Shown in pieces: positions 21,295-32,592 of a stretch of DNA of 64,000 nucleotides. The notes under the pieces are model-generated. The model ran no database searches and had not been told where the DNA came from. It worked only from the letters and a program-made list of their open reading frames with translations. This DNA is from Panopea generosa (taxonomy: Eukaryota; Mollusca; Bivalvia; Adapedonta; Hiatellidae). Position 1 is the first letter of the stretch, and each line of letters starts with the position of its first letter. The stretch covers positions 48,543,228-48,607,227 of the forward strand of contig CM055901.1 of the NCBI GenBank assembly GCA_029582155.1, written 5' to 3'. The position numbers and the translations under genes were made by a program.

Positions 21295-22600
21295 TAATCT
21301 CCTTTGTGACACCCACCAGTTTATACGTCATATCTTATAAACATGCCCATAGATTATAGTTTGGGACAACTGCAAATATTAGCTGAACTATATTTTCACC
21401 CATTGCTGATAACCGAGTTTTTAAATATAGAGCAGTAGACCATTTAAATGTGTTTATAAGTATTGTCAGCTAGTTTTTTTAAAACAAACAAAAGTGTATT
21501 ATATCCATACTTAATATTTGTTTTGGCTGTAAAACATGAAGTTATGTGTTTGTGTCTGCATTTGATGCTGTTTTGTTAAATTCCGACTTATTTGAAGACA
21601 AGAAAAGAAAATTAGATTTAGCCATAATTTCGTATGATCTTTTGATGATAAATATTTATTACTTAAATACTGGTTGTTTTAGCTTTTCATCTTTCCTGCG
21701 ACAGTCTTGATTCTAGTTCTACCAAATCCTTGAATTTTCATGGGTTTATTATCCATCTAAAAAATTAGCTGATGAAATTAGATTTTGAGTGATATATGTC
21801 ACCATTGCTTAATGTATTTCATAAGCAGATCTTTGATAGCATGCAAGCTGTCTCATGTTCACTTTCACTCAGTCTTCAGTCCACTGATTATGACCAATAA
21901 ATTATATCATCATGTTATAATGACTGTTGGACTACACTCCATGTGTCAGGATCACTTAAATCTTCAATGTCTGTTTGCTGTCTCAGAAACTAAAGGAATT
22001 TATTAAAATGCTAAGCCCCATTGCTGCAGGGGTCAGGGGTTAGAATCTCAAAAATGATAAAAAATTGTCTGCGATCTGGTTGGTGTAGCAGACGTGTTGC
22101 TCTTTCCCATCAAGCTCTTTGCCATCGATGAAAGGGAGTGGGGAAAAAATAACATGGAAGTAAAACCAGTGTGCAGTGTTCATTAACCGGCATGGCATCA
22201 GTTTAATCTTAATGTTTGTTAAAACAAGTTGGCTGCTTTTAAAAATGATGTTTCAATATGGCAGTGCCCACAGTCAATTTCTAAAGTGGCCCTTATATAG
22301 AGTTTGGTCGCTCATGCCCTGTAGCCATTGGATTTAGTGTGCCAGGGGCTGTCACACAGAGGTTGCGGTGTTGAATCCCAGAAGTAATATGAAGAACATT
22401 TAAGTTTGTTAGTTTGTTTGCAGATGGCCTCCACTGAGATTCATGTGTATTAGGCTGGTATAAGTACATTTACATGTTCCTACAACAATCTCTTCTTGGA
22501 AAGACGCACCAGTAAAAAATGTCTAGTACTGTAGTGCAACATATTGCACGTCTTTAAGGAGCCTTTCAAAGATTTTTTATTTTGCACCGCCACAGACAGC
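21295..22600. other. Mostly unannotated; possible diverged tRNA-headed SINE near 22310-22400
   Basis: AT-rich sequence without a convincing exon. Around 22350 a string GTTGCGGTGTTGAATCCCA resembles a pol III B box, so a diverged SINE may lie here. The 73-codon frame at 21785-22006 is not recognised. Confidence 0.3.
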
Positions 22601-22638
22601 AAATTGGATATCCCATTTATTAAAATCTGTCCACCCAC

Positions 22639-22888
22639 ATAGAAAATTTGAGTTAATTTTGCTATATGTCTATAGTATACTTACGGCACCATTACATATG
22701 CTAATACTCGATTTGCTATAATCCACAAAAACAGAAAGACTTACTATCCTCCTAAAAGTAACGAGTTACTATCCTTTGCTATAAATATGCGCATGCGCAA
22801 TAGCAACATCCTCTTTCTGAGGAGGGGAGTGTTTGTAATGTTGTAAGTATACTGTAGACAAATAGTAAAATTAACTCAAATTTTCTAT
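22639..22888. repeat. 46-bp inverted repeat, candidate DIRS terminal repeat / internal complementary region
   Basis: ATAGAAAATTTGAGTTAATT and the following bases to GTATACTTAC (22639-22684) return as the reverse complement at 22843-22888 with a few mismatches; the spacer is 158 bases. The motif CATTACATATGCT also occurs at 22692 and again just outside, at 22915. It lies beyond the 3' end of the recombinase gene of the minus-strand DIRS-like element, where such elements carry terminal and internal complementary repeats. It could instead be an independent MITE. Confidence 0.5.
22776..22799 (+). promoter_or_regulatory. TATA-like box next to a palindromic NRF1-type site
   Basis: GCTATAAATA is directly followed by TGCGCATGCGCA, the classic NRF1 palindrome. 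Both lie between the arms of the inverted repeat and, if functional, point into the DIRS-like element. This is sequence resemblance only. Confidence 0.4.
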
Positions 22889-23640
22889 ACTGGTTTATTT
22901 ATATCTTAGACAACATTACATATGCTGACTTTAACATAAAGCCTGGGGAGGAGAGGATAGATAAGTCAAAATAAAAGAAAACAGGAGAATTGTAATAAAA
23001 ATATCTTAAGAAACTAAGATATGTCATGCAAAAATCAGTTATGGATTTTAACAAAAAATGAAACTGAATAAACTATTATAGTGCAACATACTTTGCAGAA
23101 TCATCTGGATGGGCTGTAACATCTCCGGAGTAGGAGAAGAAAAATGTGTCTAGTTGTAGAAGACCATCATTCCAACAAGTAAAGCTTGTAATCCATTCCA
23201 TATTATAAAGTAGCAGAAATAACCTACTCTGCCTATATAGACTGTGGCAGCTCTAGTCAAAGATACCTGGAGACACGTCAGTCAAAAGGTCAAACAAAAA
23301 TTTTTTTTAGTAATATATATATCTTATATAATTTATATACTTACATAAATTGACAGTGTCAGAAATTCAGAAGTGGATTAGGAGACCCTTGTATTGATAA
23401 AATGATACATTATGTTAGAGATACATAACATAAATCACTGAGAAAAACAAATGTCAGTTAGATCAAAATTAAAATTTTAAAATTTAAAATTAATTTATGT
23501 GATCAGGAATCCTGATACATAAAAACATCCACCAATAGGAGTTAGACTACCTAGTCTAAAACTGTAAAGTTTGTTATAACAAACTCAATCTGGAGGTTCA
23601 CCTCTAATCACAGACTGAGCTGCCACAACAGGGACTAGAG

Positions 23641-24530
23641 TCAGTAATTATTAAAAATTGAGCAATCTCTTAGATAGAAGCTAGTAAAAGAGTTATGGGA
23701 ACCCCAGTAACATGCTCGTATCTGTAGAATACGATCCAGAGGAATAGAATTCAGCCAAGCAAGAGAAGAAGACAATGCTCTAACCTTGTGTGCTGTTGGG
23801 TTGGATCTTGGAAGTTCTACTCCTTCTACCTCATAAGAGGACTTAGCTGTCACTATGATCCATCTTGATATGGTAGATAGAGAAATCTCTCTTGTGGCTT
23901 TTGGGTGATAAGGAACACAAAGCCGTTTCCTGTTCTTGTGCCATGACTTAGAGCGATCCAAGTAGATTTTTAATGTTCTCACTGGACATAACACAGAAGA
24001 AGAAATCTCATTGTCTGAGTTTGTAGGTAGAGTTGGAATAACCAATAGCTGACTAGCGACCGAAGGAGGTTGGTTCTTGGCGAGAAAACCCGGAAAGAAA
24101 TGTAACGTAATGGAAGAGCCATCTACTGCAAAGTAAATGAAATCTTCAGTACCTTATAGTGCATGTAGCTCACTACATCTCCGACCTGAATCTAGAGCTA
24201 AAAGGAAAGTAGTTTTTAAAGTTAATTCCCTTCTCGAAAAAGATATGAGTGGTTCTAATGGAGGACCTGAAATAGCTTTCAAGATTTAGGACTGACATAA
24301 GAAGCTGCCGGTTTCTCTAATTCTATACTCCTAACTATGTTAGAAAGTAGAGGACTATCAGAAAAATCCTTGCCTGTAACCTGCTTAAGTGTTTCAGAAA
24401 TGGCTGAACAATAACCTTTAACTGAAAATGGTGAAAGACATTTATCTTCAAAAAGTGAAACCAGAAAATCTGATAGAGAACTCAAAGTGGAATTAAGTAG
24501 ATCCAGTGACCCTGACTCACACCAATCCAC
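23641..24530 (-). pseudogene. Tyrosine recombinase of the DIRS-like element
   Basis: The N-terminal core-binding part (24530-24279) includes FLVSLFEDKCLSPFSVKGYC. The catalytic part (24265-23641) shows the first Arg in LALDSGRRCSELHAL, the H-x-x-R box in TAHKVRALSSSLAW, a Trp at the second His/Trp position in ACYWGSHNSF and the nucleophile Tyr in FTSFYLRD, just before the natural end. The frame is broken by an indel near 24280 and by a TAA directly after ELHAL. All catalytic positions are still readable, so decay is moderate. In the family this enzyme inserts the circular DNA without a target duplication. Confidence 0.85.
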
Positions 24531-24549
24531 CCAACATTTCCATCTGTAC

Positions 24550-25490
24550 TCATAAAGGGCATTTGTGGAAGTTCTTCTAGAAGTACAGACTTTGTTAGCA
24601 ACTCAAGAAGAAAATTATTCTGCTTTGAGTTGTCGTTTGATAAGAGACAAGCGTGAAGATGGAACACTTCTGGCTTGGCGTGAACTAGACGAGATAGAGG
24701 TTGACATAGCAGGTCTCGTCTTAGAGTGAGTAATATTGGAGGAGCCACTAATAGTGATAGCAGTGTAGGAAACCATGGGTGTTCTGTCCAAAATGGTGTT
24801 ATCAAAATCAGGAAGCAGTCTTCTATTCTATGCTTTCAGAAGTACCCGAGATAGAAGTGGAGGTGGAGGGAATGCATACGCGAACAAACTCTGCCACGGA
24901 ATTGACAGAGCATCTATTGCCAGTGCCAGGGGATCTGGTGACACAAAAGTTGATAGTTGGTTGTTCAACCAAGTAGCAAAGAGATCTATGTGAGGTGTGT
25001 TCCAATGTTGGAACACCTGAGCTAGTGTTGATCAATGCATCATCCATTCTGGGCTAACTATCTGGGTTTTCCTGGATAGGGAATCTGCCAGAACATTCAG
25101 TTTGCCTGGAATATACCTGGCTCTGAGAGGGATACCTACAAGGGAGCATCAAGTCAGAGTCTCCGTTGTCAACTTCGAGAGCTCTCGAGAATGAGCCCCC
25201 CCCCCCTCTTTGTTCACATAAGATGCTATGGTTGTGTTGTCCTTGGCTAGCATGACCGAGTGGCCTTGAACTGTATCTAGGAAAGACTGTGGGCCAGAAA
25301 ATTGCCCTCATCTCCAATAAGTTTATATGGCTTGTTGATAAATGAGTGGGCCAAGACCCTGCAGTGTGAAAATCTCCCAGGTGAGCTCCCCATCTCTTGA
25401 GGGTGGCATCTGTGAAAAGATGAAGATCTGGGCTTGGAGGGTGGAGTGGAACCAAGGACATGAGAAAGTCTGTGTCCCTCCACTGTTGGG
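24550..25490 (-). pseudogene. RNase H domain and C-terminal linker of the DIRS-like Pol
   Basis: LHLFTDATLKRWGAHLGD carries the first RNase H Asp, INLLEMRA the Glu, and a second frame VMLAKDNTTIASYVNKEGG the next Asp. The frame slips around a run of about 11 G (C on the plus strand, ~25196-25206). Downstream, WNTPHIDLFATWLNNQL, SPDPLALAIDAL and TPFWTEHPWFPTLLSLL match the conserved stretch between RNase H and recombinase in DIRS proteins as I know them. Several frames are needed, so it is non-functional. Confidence 0.8.
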
Positions 25491-25499
25491 TGACTTTAC

Positions 25500-26310
25500 G
25501 GAATCAAGAACCTAAAGGTATCTGGTAATCCCAGAGTTGGGAAACTTGATCCCATCTTCCTTAATTGCCCATTGCAGAGGACGTTTGTGTACTCTGCCCT
25601 GTGATAGGAGTTTGGACATAGATTCCATTTGACCCAGTAGTGAATGAAGTTCCCTGGCTGAGGCAGAGGGAACTGAAAGAAGATGTTCCAGATATACCTG
25701 AAATAATCTGACTCTCTTTAGAGAAGGCCCCAATAAAGCTTCCTGTAGTAAGAAACGTGCTCCTAGGAACGTAAATATTTGGCAAGGCACCAATTCTGAC
25801 TTGTCCCAGTTGGGACTGAAGCCCAGCTCTAACACGAGATCTATAAGACGTCTTGAGTGTTGCATAGCCAAGTCCCTGGAGTTGGTGGGTTGGAGTCAGT
25901 TCCAGATAAGTATGGAAACGAATACCCATAAAATGCACATGGGAACATACGCACTTTACTATTTGAGTGAAAACTTACGGTGCTAGTACTAGACCGAAGG
26001 GAAGAGCTCGAAACTGATAGGTTGAACCTTGCCAAAGGAAGCGAAGGTATCGCCTTGAATCTGGATGTATCAGAATGTGAAAGTAAGCATCCTTTACATC
26101 TAGAGAAGTTACCCACTCGTTGTTTTGTAGTTCCATACGAATGGAGTCGAGGGTCTCCATTTTGAAGTTGGGATGGAAAGAAACTTGTTCAGGCCCGAAA
26201 GGTCGATAATGGTTCTCCATCTCCCTGTGCTTTTGGGGACTAGGAAAAAACAACTGTAGAACCCCTTCTTGGGAAAGGAGGGGATTAATGGTTCTAGTAC
26301 CGACTCGCTA
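25500..26310 (-). pseudogene. Reverse transcriptase of the DIRS-like element
   Basis: The order of motifs is PKKGFYSCFFLVPKSTGRWR, TIIDLSGLNKF, FKMETLDSIRMELQ, WVTSLDVKDAYFHILIHPDS (catalytic Asp), FRALPFGLVLAP, GIRFHTYL, then LGFSPNWDKSELVPCQIFTF. The YxDD box is replaced by YLEL, there is a stop right after VLAP, and at least one frameshift occurs near the YxDD position. The enzyme cannot be active. Confidence 0.85.
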
Positions 26311-26594
26311 GACTACAAATCTGTGAGTCCAAAAAATGAAAGTGTGAGTTCCATTTTTTGAGACATTTTAACTAAATCATTATAATTTCAAATGATGCAA
26401 CATTGTGAAAATGAAGATACTTCACCATTGCACTATGTGAATCTTTAGCTGTGCACGATTTAAACAACCACAAGCATAAATGAGTATTAAACAACAATAA
26501 ATATTGACTAGAACAGTTAAAAACATTAAAAAAAGCACTTGTGCAGCTTAGTCTGTCAAAAAAAACAGACAGTGTTTGTTGATTTGGTTCAAAT

Positions 26595-26705
26595 AACCAA
26601 GTGTGACAGCGCTTAGAATGCTGTCTCAAGTAGACACCGTCGCGATATGACTAAAAATTGTTGAAAGCGAAGCCATACACCATACAACAACAACAACAAC
26701 TACAA
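26595..26705 (+). mobile_element. SINE family A 3' tail inside the DIRS-like element
   Basis: GTGTGACAGCGCTTAGAATG, CTGTCTCAAGTAGACACC, AAAATTGTTGAAAGCGAAGC and a CAACAACAACAA end match other SINE A tails. It is 5'-truncated and lies between the possible ORF1 and the RT. Confidence 0.65.
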
Positions 26706-26782
26706 CAACTCACTATCTTAAGGCTCTTACCAAAAACAGTTTGTGTTCAAATTTCTGATAATAAGAACAAGAAATTTTACCT

Positions 26783-27153
26783 CTATTTCTGCTTCTGTGT
26801 TCCCTCCCTCCCCCTCTCACGAAAAGTTTCTTGATTGCCTGCTGTATCTCCTGTCCTTGTGCTGCTGTGCGCTGCTGGGACGGTGATAGCTGGTGCATCT
26901 GGAGGAGCTCCTGGAAAGTGTCCTTCGAGCCTTTTCTCTCTGGGTTGTGGTACTAGCCCTAGCACTTTGAGACTCCTTGTAGACAGACTCGGAGGTCGAA
27001 GGTCTAACGGAGGGTGAAGCTCCAACACCAACAGAGACATAGCTCCATTGGAAGGCCCTTGGGATCTGAGGGATATATCCCCATGGTAATAACACTTAGG
27101 GTTTGTAGAGAAACCCCTGGATTTCCAAGATTATTTGAGCTTTGTTCAGACAT
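26783..27153 (-). pseudogene. Possible ORF1 (Gag-like) of the DIRS-like element
   Basis: A start MSEQSSNNLGNPG at ~27153 leads, with a frame change, into a Ser/Arg-rich stretch containing YVSVGVGASPSVRPSTSESV and SRSSSRCTSYHRPSSAQQ. Position and basic, serine-rich composition suit ORF1 of DIRS elements, but no diagnostic motif is seen. Confidence 0.35.
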
Positions 27154-27209
27154 TTTGTACAAATTGGACAAATGCAGGTTGTACAAATATCCTGAAATAT
27201 AAAGCAAAA

Positions 27210-27904
27210 TTGGCGAACAATATCACCAATTAGTTTACAAATATTGATTGAAAAAACAGTGGTATGGTGAAGAAATTTGCTGACTATTTTAGAATTGAAT
27301 AATTTAACAATGAAATTCTTACGAAATAAACTGAGAAATAAAACTGTAAAGCGAACTAATTTGCTGATAAGAACACAAATACAAACTAATGAATGTGCAA
27401 CTTAATAAAACCATAAAAACAACTAATAACAAAGAAACCTTGGAAAATTAGCAATTCAAAATGCACTTAGAATACTTAGAAAATTGTCACCAGCCTGCAT
27501 TTTTGTTGCAAATTTTACTCAACATATTGACAAAAAATTGATGACGGGACCTTTAATTTGCCAAAACATCACCGCGTTTGATCCTCAAATGATTTTCTTC
27601 ACTTCCATGCCAAATATGACACTTTGATTTTAGAACCTGAAAAACAAAAAATTGAATTGCATCCCTTCCCTTATTTTGAAACAAATTTGGGTGAAACGCT
27701 TGAAATTTATTTATTACTGCCATATAACAATACCTATAATTATAGCAACCATCATGTGTTGGCACTGCAGGAAATATTTGATTGTAAATATGCTTCATTT
27801 AGATATTGGATGTAAAAGTAATAATTGTAAAATGTTGCAGAAAATATATCCGGCTGTTGGTATATAAATATTTATATTTTATGACCAAATAACTTAATCT
27901 ACAG
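27210..27904. other. Unannotated AT-rich sequence upstream of an exon candidate
   Basis: Several overlapping 60-80-codon frames occur on both strands (27553-27867) but none resembles a known protein. The DIRS 5' terminal repeat, expected near the start of this stretch, is not found. Confidence 0.35.
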
Positions 27905-28001
27905 GGCTGTTCTTCATGATAACTATACCAGATTTGTGCTGAGGGATGTATTAAACAACCCCACCCAGTTGTTGCCATATGCTTCATCTCTGTATTCCTC
28001 A
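27905..28001 (+). CDS. Candidate internal exon of an unidentified host gene
   Basis: A pyrimidine-containing acceptor (AACTTAATCTACAG) is followed by a 97-base open stretch and a strong donor (TCCTCA|GTAAGA). After one split base it encodes AVLHDNYTRFVLRDVLNN and then PTQLLPYASSLYSS, 32 codons ending in phase 0. The composition is balanced and richer in G+C than its flanks. The protein family is not recognised. The frame stays open past the donor to 28160, which weakens the exon end but not the acceptor. Confidence 0.45.
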
Positions 28002-28164
28002 GTAAGACTCGCTGCTGTCATCATCATCGTGTTTCCTTGGTACTACAGGAGTGGTGGCAAGAAAAAAATTAATGTAAAACCTGAGGGATGTGGTAATTAC
28101 TTCTATCCTTTGTTGTTGTGGTTTCAACAAAAGGATATAGACATGTTAAAAGAAGTATAATTAT

Positions 28165-28515
28165 GTTGTTGTATGGTGTTTAATGCTCTTTCAACAATTT
28201 TTAGGTCAAATCACGTTCGGGTGTCTATTTGAGACAGTATTCTAAGTGCTGCCACACTGGAGTATCATGCCGTAGACATATGGTTTAATACCCAACCCAG
28301 TCAATTAATACTGACACCGGGTTGCCCAGACTTCTAATCGCTGAGCGCCAACTGAGGAAGCTTTAAGTCTTTGGTATGAACTGGTTGTCGATATTGAAAT
28401 ACGCACTCACATTGCTGGTGAAATTTCTATAACGTATACATATGGGGCCAAATAAGCCCTAATGACCAGGCTTGGGACAAAACCCACGACCTTCCCTATG
28501 AACACACTACTAGTA
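28165..28515 (-). mobile_element. SINE family A, long variant, reverse orientation
   Basis: Read on the minus strand it has a tRNA-like head (TTGGTCTACTAGTAGTGTG, GTCGTGGGTTTTGTCCC), an extra ~100-base segment absent from other copies, then CATACCAAAGACTTAAAGCT, CCCGGTGTCAGTATTAATTG, ATGTCTACGGCATGATACTC, GCAGCACTTAGAATACTGTC and AAACACCATACAACAACA. The extra segment contains the string that resembles the 38-bp minisatellite unit. Confidence 0.75.
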
Positions 28516-28628
28516 GACCAACACTGTGGTTTAAAGAAGTATAATAATATACAAGATATATCATTGAAAGGCAAGTTTCAATGACAATGTCATGCTTCCT
28601 TCAGAAGGGTGTATTTAACAATCCTCTG

Positions 28629-28905
28629 CCGGGCCCAATTAGTTCAGTCGGTAACGCGTCTGACTATCTAGGGGTCGGGAGTTCGAATCCCTGCCCGGCA
28701 ACAGTCTCTGTGATGATTGATATACGACATTGTGTCTCATAATCATTTTTCTCTCACTGCTGGTTCAGGTGGGAAAGTTATCAGTAACTTGTAGAGATGA
28801 GGTGTGCTCGAGAACTGGTTAATCCCAGGAAACAGTGGTTAGGTTAACTGATCGTCTGTTAGTCCTCAATGGCATAAAAATAACACTAAATATCAAATCA
28901 ATCAA
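28629..28905 (+). mobile_element. SINE family B, best-preserved copy with tRNA-like head
   Basis: The head (28629-28701) has a perfect 7-bp acceptor-like stem (TGCCGGG with CCCGGCA), an A box TTAGTTCAGTCGG and a B box GAGTTCGAATCCC. The body runs CAGTCTCTGTGATGATTGAT, GTGGGAAAGTTATCAGTAAC, GTGCTCGAGAACTGGTTAAT, CCAGGAAACAGTGGTTAGGT, then GGCATAAAAATAACACTAAA and an (AATC)n tail. The D and anticodon arms do not fold well, so it is a SINE and not a tRNA gene. Confidence 0.85.
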
Positions 28906-29199
28906 TCAATCATTAACAATCTCTTAACATTTAATACTCATTTTTATAATTTTTTGCAGTAATGGAAAGTTAATCCCCAGATTTTTATTAGTATCCTTGT
29001 GCTGTCTCTCATGTTTGAGTTGATAACCAAAATAAAAAATGACCACAATCATGTGACATAACGTTTTGTTTAATACACGTTTGCTTGTTCGGAAGGGAAC
29101 TCGTGTCACAATGAACAGGGCAGCATTAGCACGAGACCAAATGGTTAGAAACTTCCTGCACACATGGTGGTAAAGTATAATAATGATTCAATAGGGTTA

Positions 29200-29470
29200 C
29201 AACCGTGTAATATGCTATATTTAGGCAGTATATCAGGAAAAAATGCTTAAAATGTCTTAAAAATGAAATTATTTTTAAAACTGATCTCTTCATCATAAAT
29301 AAATAAATAAAATCCGAATGGTTTGGTATATAAATTACACCAAAACATGACAAAACAGTTATTTCAATCAGAGTGGTAAACTTTAAACGAAATCCCCATT
29401 CTAAAAATAGACAGCACTTAAATACTGCTTGACAACATTCACATAGTAATTCAGACTCCTTTGATAATGA
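29200..29470 (+). repeat. Dispersed repeat family C copy
   Basis: It shares TATATCAGGAAAA, GGTTTGGTATA, AAAACATGACAAA, GAAATCCCCATTCTAAAAAT and GACAGCACTTAAATACTGC with 4830-5080. The 129-codon minus-strand frame over it and its flank is not conserved in the other copies. Confidence 0.6.
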
Positions 29471-29479
29471 AACCAATGT

Positions 29480-30700
29480 TACATTGTATAAACCTGTATG
29501 ACATATATAGTTCAACTGTAGTTAAAAAAGGATTCTGTTTTCTTGTTAAAGTCAATTTGCTATTGTGACATTTTTGGTTCTTTAAGAAGAACTACGGTAC
29601 AGCAGATGTGTGTGAGTTGTAAGGCAGACATGAGTTTTTTCTGTCTCCTGCATGCGGAATTGCACAATGCATGCCGCATTATGAAACCCAATACTTAATC
29701 ATGTCTTGCTGTCACACAAGGTGTAAATCTTCTCACTGGGTTTTAATTAATCAAATATATTCACACATGCATTTTAGGCTAAATGGAAGTGTAAAACATT
29801 TTTTTTTATTCATTTCATGCTGGAGTTTCAATGAATAGGATTAAATTAATGATGTCATTTGATATACCTGTCAGATCACCATAAATTATTTTCTTTAAAT
29901 TATTCATGTACCAATTTTTTTTTCCTTTAAAATTAGCAAATCGAAATTTATTTATATCAGGTTTATACATAAAATGTAAATTTGAAAGCTCAAATTTCAA
30001 GGACTGTATTTTTTAGCATACCAAAACACAAAAAAATTGGGTAATGTGTGACTATAGGCTCTGTAATCCATCAAGAACATAATAAATATGTTTAAAGCAC
30101 TAAATGAGAGTTGCTTGATAGATTTAAGTAAGATTATTTTATCAGAGACATTACAGGTTGCTGCCCTGGTACATTAATAAGCAGAGGCTGAAATCGGTTG
30201 GATACATTAGGGAAAAATCGGGCAGATTCTATATGAAGGTTGCACCATCCGGTAAAGATTGTGTATGCTGATCTTCGATATTCAACAGTGGATGGTTCCT
30301 TTCGAGATGTTCTTATGAAATTTGGTATATAAGTTCCTAACATTGAAAGAAATGTTGGTGGGTTTGATTTGCGGTAAATGGAGTCATTGTCAAAGGGCAT
30401 TATTAATTAAAAAAAAGAATACATGTTTCTACTCAGTCACTTTATTTAGTTTCCTGTAAGACATTTCCAAGAAATTCTGCGTAATTTTGGATTATTTTAT
30501 TTGTTAAATTAAATCAAGATCAGAAAAGATCATACAAAGACCTTCAGATTTTATCCAAACCTGCACTGACAAACTGTTTCTTGCACAATGTATGAGAACG
30601 AGCAGCAGAGATGATTATTCAGCTGTAATTTTAAATGATAATTAGATGATTTGTTGTCGTTATAAAGCTTAATTTGATTTCTTACAGATGTTTATAGGAT
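29480..30700. other. Mostly unannotated; one unrecognised minus-strand frame at 30134-30400
   Basis: AT-rich sequence. The 88-codon frame on the minus strand (30400 to 30134) has a protein-like composition, with RKEPSTVEYRRSAYTIFTGW and RFFPNVSNRFQPLL, but I recognise no family. It may be a retroelement or exon fragment, or chance. Confidence 0.3.
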
Positions 30701-30707
30701 TAATTGA

Positions 30708-30860
30708 CATACTGCCTTTTAAAAAAGAGAGACTTTGTACAAGCTGGAAATAGCTCTCTTCTCAATTCTGATGTTGTGTGTTGCTGTGTTATATGAATAT
30801 ATGCATATGTGATATACGATAACAAATAAATATTGTTTAAACCAAAAAAAATTCTGTCAT
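30708..30860 (+). repeat. LINE-3'-end-like dispersed repeat
   Basis: Matches the reverse copy at 7327-7472 and ends CAAATAAATATTGTTTAAAC before an A-run, as expected for a retrotransposon 3' end. Confidence 0.55.
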
Positions 30861-30869
30861 CCATCCTGA

Positions 30870-31388
30870 AAAGATGTGTGATAAATATGTCATATATTAT
30901 TATTATGTAATAAAATCCCTGTAGGAGTACCTGCAAATTAGTGAATAGTTAAATATTGTGATAAATATTATGATGATATAAACGATGAGTTCATACTTGT
31001 ATCCTAATTGACTCACTCTAATTGACTCACAAATCTGACTCAGTCTACTGCTTTGGGACGTTTGAGTCACAGATCTGCATTAAAGTGACAGCATGATGCT
31101 ATTAAAATGGAGTTTAATGAAATAACACAGATTTGCCAGACATTTTCTGACATTGACTTTTAAGTTATTATGGTTAAATGTTTTTGTTTTGCTTCCTATC
31201 TGTACCAGTCATAAAGAAATGTGTCTGTAACTGTATCATGCAGGCAGACTGTGACATTCTAATATGAAGGAATGTTTTGGAGTTGTGTCAGGAAGTGGTG
31301 TCTCCCATGTTACAGACTAGAGTATGTGACTTTCTAATAGACACTTAATTAAGGATGGCCAAATTGAGAGGGGACAGAAATGATTTAT
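30870..31388. other. Unannotated sequence
   Basis: AT-rich, without a convincing gene or repeat. It contains a short local duplication of TTGACTCAC near 31010-31030. Confidence 0.35.
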
Positions 31389-32300
31389 TATGCTTCCCTT
31401 GATTTCTGGGAAGCATATTATTAGTCACCACCTCATCTGTGTGCACACATGAATCAATATTTAAGTGAACAGGGTTTTAGGTTGGTAATTGTTTTGGACG
31501 CTTGAAAAATTGTGGATAAAAAAAATGCTTTTATGTGGCTAAAATATCTGTAGTGTACCCACATAAAAAATCAGTTGGGTACATAAAAGCCACTTAAATA
31601 CACATTTGTTGAAAGTCTGTGTGCCATTCGTCCCCAAATTCTTGTTACAATTGTTTTTCTTCAACCATTGATTGGAATTTTTTTAACCTTTTTAGGATGC
31701 ATCACTACCAAGCTGAGATGTGCATAATTGTGGTCGTGTTTTGTTTCAATAATTTTTCACAAAAGTTATGGCCCTTTGATTCTGTGAGGGTAAATGAGGT
31801 TAAAGGTTACACACAATGTAAAGTGTTACTAGGCCACCAATACATAGAAAAGATAAAGAAGGTCAAAGGTTACACACATGAAGAGTGTTATTAGGCCACC
31901 AATACATAGAAAAGGTAAAGAAGGTCAAAGGTTACACGCATTTAGAGTGTTACTAGACCACCAATACATAGAAAAGGTAAAGAATGTCAAAGGTTACATA
32001 CATGTAGAGTGTTACTAGGCTACAAATACATAGAAAAGGTAAAGAAGGTCAAAGGTTACACACATGTAGAGTGTTACTAGGCTACCAATACATAGAAAAG
32101 GTAAAGAAGGTCAAAGGTTACAAACATTTAGAGTGTTACTAGGCTACCAATACATAGAAAAGGTGAACAAGGTCAAAGGTTACAAACATGTTAAATGTAA
32201 TGGTTGCAAACATGTGGAAGGTTAAAGCTAATAAATTTTCACAGAAGGGTCAATAAGGTTATTGGTTATAGACACGCAGAATGGTTAAAGGTTATTTTAT
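31389..32300 (+). mobile_element. Hairpin-headed dispersed element R7 carrying a 62-bp array
   Basis: The head is a perfect 10-bp stem, TATGCTTCCC with GGGAAGCATA (31389-31417). The body includes AAGTTATGGCCCTTTGATTC and passes directly into the 62-bp tandem units. The right end is not defined. Confidence 0.6.
31795..32240 (+). repeat. Minisatellite, 62-bp unit, about 7 copies
   Basis: The unit contains GGTCAAAGGTTACACACATG, GAGTGTTACTAGGC and AATACATAGAAAAGGTAAAG. Successive GGTCAAAGG starts at 31861 and 31923 fix the period. The last copies are degenerate. A 91-codon frame enters the array and ends in it. Confidence 0.9.
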
Positions 32301-32592
32301 TTTATTTTATTTTTAATGCAATTTTTTCGTACACTACAGGTGTATATAGAGATTCATTATAAACTTCATAAACAATTATCAGAATAATGACCCCAACTGC
32401 TTTTGTTTTACTTCAAAACAAATTTGAACTCAAAATTAAGTAATTTTTACATCAGAAGCTGCCTCTAACAGTTATTACTTTGTGGTATTCACCAGGAAAT
32501 TATGTTTGATAGATCATGAATGATCCAATTAATTAAGTAAAGTGAAACAATCCTCTTCATCTTATTCACATCTCATAATAATTGTATTTTTT

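Larger units (their letters stand above)
22639..27153 (-). mobile_element. Decayed DIRS-type tyrosine-recombinase retrotransposon
   Basis: Reading down the minus strand, one sees a possible ORF1 (27153 to ~26783), a reverse transcriptase (26310 to ~25500), RNase H and the linker typical of DIRS proteins (25490 to ~24550), and a tyrosine recombinase (24530-23641), followed by the inverted repeat at 22639-22888. This gene order and the absence of an integrase or LTRs identify the DIRS group. Multiple frameshifts and stops show it is dead. A SINE A tail (26595-26705) lies between ORF1 and RT. The 5' terminal repeat was not found. Confidence 0.8.

Noticed and set aside
28629-28701. A functional tRNA gene
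   Set aside because: The acceptor stem and the A and B boxes are good, but the D, anticodon and T arms pair poorly, and the sequence continues into a SINE body found in several other places.
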